Assembly: GCA_947247005.1 (NCBI GenBank)
Contig: OX365946.1
Coordinates: 54,152,734 to 54,216,733, forward strand
DNA: 64,000 nt
Direction of reading: 5' to 3'
Source: Spisula solida
Taxonomy: Eukaryota; Mollusca; Bivalvia; Venerida; Mactridae
The notes below the pieces were generated by a model. It was given only the letters and a program-made list of their open reading frames with translations. It was not told the origin of the DNA and ran no database searches. Within the stretch, counting starts at the first letter, position 1. Every line of letters begins with the position of its first letter. Both the position numbers and the translations under genes were made by a program. This document shows, piece after piece, positions 57,348 to 64,000 of the stretch.

Positions 57348-57700
57348 AAAGCTTACCGCTTAGTTTCGATCGATATTTTTCCAATATTCACGGGAGATAA
57401 ATCCAACAAATTTTGTACAAATCGTTCATTGGTTTCATTTACACAGTTTTATTCGATATTTAACGCCTTTTTCGTAAGAAAAAACGCGACAACACGGTGT
57501 CCGGATTGATGGTCCTGTTGGTCTTACATATTAGGTGATGTGGTGACCCCTACAACGGTCCTAAAAATGCACTTAGACTAATTTTATAAGTAAACTAATT
57601 CAGAGACGAACCTAGCTTCGTTCAGGTGAAATTTCAATGACTTGATTTTCCAATTTCTCGAGTTATCGTGAAAAATATGCCAAAAGTGTCCGGATGTAGG
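57348..57700. mobile_element. Inverted-repeat element with ATCCGGACA ends, right portion
   Basis: Reverse complement of about 50625-50985 (shared words include CACGGGAGATAAATCCAACA against the Watson-Crick partner of TTTGTAGGACTTATCTCCCG, and GTGTCCGGATTGATGGTCCT). It joins 51483 exactly if the pearl element at 51484-57347 is removed. Confidence 0.75.
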
Positions 57701-58051
57701 ACGCCTGCCAGTAACATGCTCCACGAAACAGCCCAGTCGAAAAGACAAATTGTGACAAGGTTTCATGACAAGGTCGCTACAAAACACTTTGTCTGGGAAA
57801 AAAAAGAACAATAGAACATTAGCTTACTTTAAGACTTGTAGTTAAGAGGCCACCAGTATATGTGCACATGACTAAGCCTAGTGGCCAACTTTTGCGCAAT
57901 TGACCTAGATGTTAAAGAGAAACACATTATGGCCATAATTCATTGAGTTTTTAAGTACATGTACTAAAGGGAAGTCCTGGTTCACTATGACCACAAGAGT
58001 GTTAACAATGTATAAATTTCTCTGAGTTAGTTTCATGGTGACTTAGTTGTT
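57701..58051. other. Spacer before the 155-bp array
   Basis: No recognisable feature. Confidence 0.4.
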
Positions 58052-61000
58052 ATGCTCCCCGATAGTCGCCGAAGTGTCCGTCCGTGCGTCCGTCACACTT
58101 TCTTGTCCGGGCTATTTCTCAAGAACCACTGCTCAGATTTTAATAAAACTTCATGGATAGCTTCATTACCAAGTGGACATGCGCATATTGTCGGCACGTT
58201 CCGGTTCGCTGCTTATTCACACAGTTATGCCCTTAGAAGATTCGCACTATAAATTCTTGTCCGCGCTATTTCTCAAGAACCACTGGCTAGATTTTAACAA
58301 CACTTCATGGATAGCTTCACTACCAAGTGGAGATGCGCATATTGTCGGCACGTTCCGGTTCGCTGATTATTTACACAGTTATGCCCCTTGGAAGATTCGC
58401 ACTATAAATTCTTGTCCGCGCTATTTCTCAAGAACCACTGGTCAGATTTTAACAAAACTTCACGGATAGCTTCACTACCAAGTGGAGTTGCGCGTATTGT
58501 CGGCACGTTCCGGTTCGCTGATTATTTACACAGTTATGCCCCTTGGAAGATTCGCACTATAAATTCTTGTCCGCGCTATTTCTCAAGAACCACTGGTCAG
58601 ATTTTAACAAAACTTCATGGATAGCTTCACTACCAAGTGAAGATGCGCATATCGTCGGCACGTTCCGGTTCGCAGATTATTTACACAATTATGCCCCTTG
58701 GAAGATTCGCACTATAAATTCTTGTCCGCGCTATTTCTCAAGAACCACTGGTCAGATTTTAACAAAACTTCATGGATAGCTTCTCTACCAAGTTGAGATG
58801 CGCATATCGTCGGCACGTTCCGGTTCGCTGATTATTCACGCAGTAAAAATATGCCCTTTGGAAGATTCGCACTAAACATTCTTGTCCGCGCTATTTCTCA
58901 AGAACCACAGATCAGATTTTAACCAAACTTCATGGATAGCTCCATTACCAAGTGGAGATGGGCATATCGTCGGTACGTTCCGGTTCACTGATTTTTCACA
59001 CAGTTATGCCCCTTGGAAGATTTGCACTATAAATATAAATTCTAGTGCGCGCTATTTCTTAAGAACCACTGATCAGATTTTACAAAACTTCATGGATAGC
59101 TACTCTACCAAGTGGAGATGCGCATATCGTCGGCACGTTCCGGTTCGCTGATTATTCACACAGTTATGCCCTTGGAAGATTCGCACTATAAATTGTTGTC
59201 CGCGCTATTTCTCAAGAACCACTGGTCAGATTTTAACAAAACTTCAAGGATAGCTTCACTACCAAGTGGAGATGCGCATATCGTCGGCACGTTCCGGTTC
59301 GCTGATTATTTACACAGTTATGCCCCTTGGAAGATTCGCACTATAAATTCTTGTCCGTGCTATTTCTCAAGAACCACTGGTCAGATTTTAACAAAACTTA
59401 ATGGATAGCTTCTCTACCAAGTGGAGATGCGTATATCGTCGGCACGTTCCGGTTCGCTGATTATTCACACAGTAAAAATATGCCCTTTGGAAGATTCGCA
59501 CTATAAATTCTTGTCCGCGCTATTTCTCAAGAACCACTGATCAGATTTTAACAAAACTTCATGGATAGCTTCACTGCCAAGTGGAGATGCGCATATTGTC
59601 GGCACGTTCCGGTTCGCTGCTTATTTACACAGTTATGCCCTTTGGAAGATTCGCACTACAAATTCTTGTCCGTGCTATTTCTCAAGAACCACTGGTCAGA
59701 TTTTAACAAAACTTAATGGATAGCTTCTCTACCAAGTGGAGATGCGCATATCGTCGGCACGTTCCGGTTCGCTGCTTATTTACACAGTTATGCCCCTTGG
59801 AAGATTCTTACTATAAATTCTTGTCCGCGCTATTTCTCAAGAACCACTGGCCAGATTTTAACAAAACTTCATGGATAGCTTCACTGCCAAGTGGAGATGC
59901 GCATATCGTTGGCACGTTTCGGTTCGCTGATTATTCACACAGTTATGCCCCTTGTAAGATTCGCACTATAAATTCTTGTCCGCGCTATTTCTCAAGAACC
60001 ACTGATCAGATTTTAACAAAACTTCATGGATAGCTTCACTGCCAAGTGTAGATGCGCATATCGTTGGCACGTTTCGGTTCGCTGATTATTCACACAGTTA
60101 TGCCCCTTGTAAGATTCGCACTACAAATTCTTGTCCGTGCTATTTCTCAAGAACCACTGGTCAGATTTTAACAAAACTTAATGGATAGCTTCTCTACCAA
60201 GTGGAGATGCGTATATTGTCGGCACGTTCCGGTTCGCTGATTATTTACACAGTTATGCCCCTTGGAAGTTTCTTACTATAAATTCTTGTCCGCGCTATTT
60301 CTCAAGAACCAATGGCCAGATTTTAATAAAACTTCATGGATAGCTTCACTACCAAGTGGAGTTGCGCATATCGTTGGCACGTTCCGGTTCGCTGCTTATT
60401 TACACAGTTATGTCCCTTGGAAAATTCGCACTATAAATGCTTGTCCGTGCTATTTCTCCAGAACCACTGGTCAGATTTTAACAGAACTTAACGGATAGCG
60501 CCTCTACCAAGTGGAGATGCGCATATCGTCGGCACTTTCCGGTTCGCTGATTATTTACACAGTTGTGCCCCTTGAAAGATTCTTACTATAAATTCTTGTC
60601 CGCGCTATTTCTCAAGAACCACTGGCCAGATTTTACAAAACTTCATGCATAGGTTCACTACAAAGTGGAGATTCGCATATCGTTGGCACGTTTCGGTTCG
60701 CTGATTATTCACACAGTTATGCCCCTTGGAAGATTCGCACTATAAATTCTTGTCCGCGCTATTTCTCAAGAACCACTGGCCAGATTTTAACAAAACTTCA
60801 TGGATAGCTTCAAAACCAAGTGGAGATGCGCATATCGTCGGCACGTTCCGGTTCGCTGATTATTCTCACATTTATGCCCCTTGGAAGATTCGCACTATAA
60901 ATTCTTGTCCGCACTATTTCTCTAGAACCAATGGTCAGATTTTAACAAAACTTCATGGATAGCTTCACTACCAAGTGGAGATGCGCATATCGTCGGCACG

Positions 61001-64000
61001 TTCCGGTTCGCTGATTATTCACACATTTATGTCCCTTGGAAGATTCGCACTATAAATATTGTCCGCACTATTTCCCTAGAACCACTGGTCAGATTTTAAC
61101 AAAACTTCATGGATAGCTTCACTACCAAGTGGAGATGCGCATATTGTCGGCACGTTCCGGTTCGCTGCTTATTTACACAGTTATGCCCCTTGGAAGATTC
61201 GCACTATAAATACTTGTCCGCGCTATTTCTCAAGAACCACTGGCCAGATTTTAACAAAACGTCATGGATAGCTTCACTACCAAGTGGAGTTGCGCATATC
61301 GTTGGCACGTTTCGGTTCGCTGATTATTCACACAGTTATGCCCCTTGGAAGATTCGCACTATCAATTCTTGTCCGCGCTATTTCTCAAGAACCACTGGCC
61401 AGATTTTAACAAAACTTCATGGATAGCTTCACTACCAAGAGGAGATGCGCATATCGTTGGCACGTTCCGGTTCGCTGCTTATTTACACAGTTATGCCCCT
61501 TGAAAAATTCGCACTATAAATTCTTGTCCGCGCTATTTCTCAAGAACCACTGGCCAGATTTTAACAAAACTTCATGGATAGCTTCACTACCAAGAGGAGA
61601 TGCGCATATCGTTGGCACGTTCCGGTTCGCTGATTATTTACACAGTTATGCCCCTTGGAAGATTCTTACTATAAATTCTTGTCCGCGCTATTTCTCAAGA
61701 ACCGCTGGCCAGATTTTAACAAAACTTCATGGATAGCTTCACTGCCAAGTGGAGATGCGTATATTGTCGGCACGTTCCGGTTCGCTGATTATTTACACAG
61801 TTATGCCCCTTGGAAGTTTCTTACTATAAATTCTTGTCCGCGCTATTTCTCAAGAACCAATGGCCAGATTTTAATAAAACTTCATGGATAGCTTCACTAC
61901 CAAGTGGAGTTGCGCATATCGTTGGCACGTTCCGGTTCGCTGCTTATTTACACAGTTATGTCCCTTGGAAAATTCGCACTATAAATGCTTGTCCGTGCTA
62001 TTTCTCCAGAACCACTGGTCAGATTTTAACAGAACTTAACGGATAGCGCCTCTACCAAGTGGAGATGCGCATATCGTCGGCACTTTCCGGTTCGCTGATT
62101 ATTTACACAGTTGTGCCCCTTGAAAGATTCTTACTATAAATTCTTGTCCGCGCTATTTCTCAAGAACCACTGGCCAGATTTTACAAAACTTCATGCATAG
62201 GTTCACTACAAAGTGGAGATTCGCATATCGTTGGCACGTTTCGGTTCGCTGATTATTCACACAGTTATGCCCCTTGGAAGATTCGCACTATAAATTCTTG
62301 TCCGCGCTATTTCTCAAGAACCACTGGCCAGATTTTAACAAAACTTCATGGATAGCTTCACTACCAAGTGGAGATGCGCATATCGTCGGCACGTTCCGGT
62401 TCGCTGATTATTCTCACATTTATGCCCCTTGGAAGATTCGCACTATAAATTCTTGTCCGCACTATTTCTCTAGAACCAATGGTCAGATTTTAACAAAACT
62501 TCATGGATAGCTTCACTACCAAGTGGAGATGCGCATATCGTCGGCACGTTCCGGTTCGCTGATTATTCACACATTTATGTCCCTTGGAAGATTCGCACTA
62601 TAAATATTGTCCGCACTATTTCCCTAGAACCACTGGTCAGATTTTAACAAAACTTCATGGATAGCTTCACTACCAAGTGGAGATGCGCATATTGTCGGCA
62701 CGTTCCGGTTCGCTGCTTATTTACACAGTTATGCCCCTTGGAAGATTCGCACTATAAATTCTTGTCCGCGCTATTTCTCAAGAACCACTGGCCAGATTTT
62801 AACAAAACGTCATGGATAGCTTCACTACCAAGTGGAGTTGCGCATATCGTTGGCACGTTTCGGTTCGCTGCTTATTTACACAGTTATGCCCCTTGAAAAA
62901 TTCGCACTATAAATTCTTGTCCGCGCTATTTCTCAAGAACCACTGGCCAGATTTTAACAAAACTTCATGGATAGCTTCACTACCAAGAGGAGATGCGCAT
63001 ATCGTTGGCACGTTCCGGTTCGCTGATTATTTACACAGTTATGCCCCTTGGAAGATTCTTACTATAAATTCTTGTCCGCGCTATTTCTCAAGAACCACTG
63101 GCCAGATTTTAACAAAACTTCATGGATAGCTTCACTGCCAAGAGTGGAGATGCGCATATCGTTGGCACGTTTCGGTTCGCTGATTATTCACACAGTTATG
63201 CCCCTTGTAAGATTCGCACTATAAATTCTTGTCCGCGCTAATTCTCAAGAACCACTGATCAGATTTTAACAAAACTTCATGGATAGCTTCACTGCCAAGT
63301 GGAGATGCGCATATCGTTGGCACGTTTCGGTTCGCTGATTATTCTCACATTTATGCCCCTTGGAAGATTCGCACTATAAATTCTTGTCCGCACTATTTCT
63401 CTAGAAACAATGGTCAGATTTTAACAAAACTTCATGGATAGCTTCACTACCAAGTGGAGATGCGCATATCGTCGGCACGTTCCGGTTCGCTGATTATTCA
63501 CACATTTATGTCCCTTGGAAGATTCGCACTATAAATATTGTCCGCACTATTTCCCTAGAACCACTGGTCAGATTTTAACAAAACTTCATGGATAGCTTCA
63601 CTACCAAGTGGAGATGCGCATATTGTCGGCACGTTCCGGTTCGCTGCTTATTTACACAGTTATGCCCCTTGGAAGATTCGCACTATAAATTCTTGTCCGC
63701 GCTATTTCTCAAGAACCACTGGCCAGATTTTAACAAAACGTCATGGATAGCTTCACTACCAAGTGGAGTTGCGCATATCGTTGGCACGTTTCGGTTCGCT
63801 GATTATTCACACAGTTATGCCCCTTGGAAGATTCGCACTATAAATTCTTGTCCGCGCTATTTCTCAAGAACCACTGGCCAGATTTTAACAAAACTTCATG
63901 GATAGCTTCACTACCAAGAGGAGATGCGCATATCGTTGGCACGTTCCGGTTCGCTGCTTATTTACACAGTTATGCCCCTTGAAAAATTCGCACTATAAAT
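58052..64000 (+). repeat. 155-bp satellite array with higher-order structure, open at window end
   Basis: A short GTCCGTCCGTGCGTCCGTC tract at 58076-58094 is followed by about 38 units of about 155 bp (TATTTCTCAAGAACCACTGG, CAGATTTTAACAAAACTTCA, TGGATAGCTTCACTACCAAG, GCGCATATCGTCGGCACGTT, ATGCCCCTTGGAAGATTCGC). Private variants recur exactly 1548 bp apart (60257/61805; 60437/61985; 60641/62189; 61051/62599) and again after 931 bp (62599/63530), so multi-unit blocks were duplicated. Open frames of 78-105 codons recur in register and are not genes. The microsatellite plus tandem core suggests a pearl-like origin. Confidence 0.92.

Noticed and set aside
58052..63905. Series of 78-105-codon frames (FLSALFLKNHWPDFNKTSW-like)
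   Set aside because: They recur with the 155-bp unit, always end at the same in-unit stop, and belong to satellite DNA.

Overview
This window looks like nuclear DNA from a bivalve mollusc, or a close mollusc relative. It is AT-rich, has genes split into small exons, and is dominated by tandem arrays, palindromic non-autonomous transposons and relics of LINE, Ty3/gypsy and Tc1 elements. The strongest taxonomic hint is several copies of an element with a 5' hairpin (TAGCTCACCTGTCAC), a (CCGT)n microsatellite, a tandem core of about 145 bp and a GGGCCC 3' hairpin. This is the architecture of the bivalve 'pearl' family. There is no sign of prokaryotic gene organisation.

Only one protein-coding gene can be assembled with confidence. 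It is an eight-exon minus-strand gene (coding 13380 to 5690, TATA box near 13500) for a 302-residue secreted protein: signal peptide, Cys-rich N-terminal region, two EGF-like domains and a C-terminal CUB domain. All splice junctions keep the frame and the CUB domain ends at the stop codon. A second, unrecognised coding candidate (two short exon-like stretches) lies at 41.18-41.65 kb.

Layout: 1-0.54 kb, Ty3/gypsy relic; 0.93-5.2 kb, MITEs and short tandem repeats; 5.5-13.5 kb, the EGF-CUB gene with MITEs and a trinucleotide-like tract in its introns; 13.5-18 kb, a Tc1-like relic and a 350-bp fold-back; 18.3-24.1 kb, a 5.8-kb palindromic element (about 1.1-kb inverted arms around an inverted, then expanded, 42-bp minisatellite); 24.9-26.8 kb, an element with GGGGGCGTTTTGACTG ends; 27.8-34.4 kb, two pearl copies in opposite orientation enclosing two oppositely oriented arrays of GGACGACATT words, plus a LINE reverse-transcriptase relic; 34.7-36.4 kb, a tRNA-derived SINE and palindromes; 39.05-40.7 kb, an intact-looking pearl element; 42-48 kb, several tandem families including a 105-bp satellite; 50.2-57.7 kb, a stack of nested insertions whose relative order can be read; 58.05 kb to the window end, a 155-bp satellite with a 1548-bp higher-order period.

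The main interest is in the repeats. Many elements here are built as inverted repeats enclosing tandem arrays, and the nested stack gives a readable insertion history. Most open reading frames in the window are by-products of tandem repeats without stop codons, not genes.
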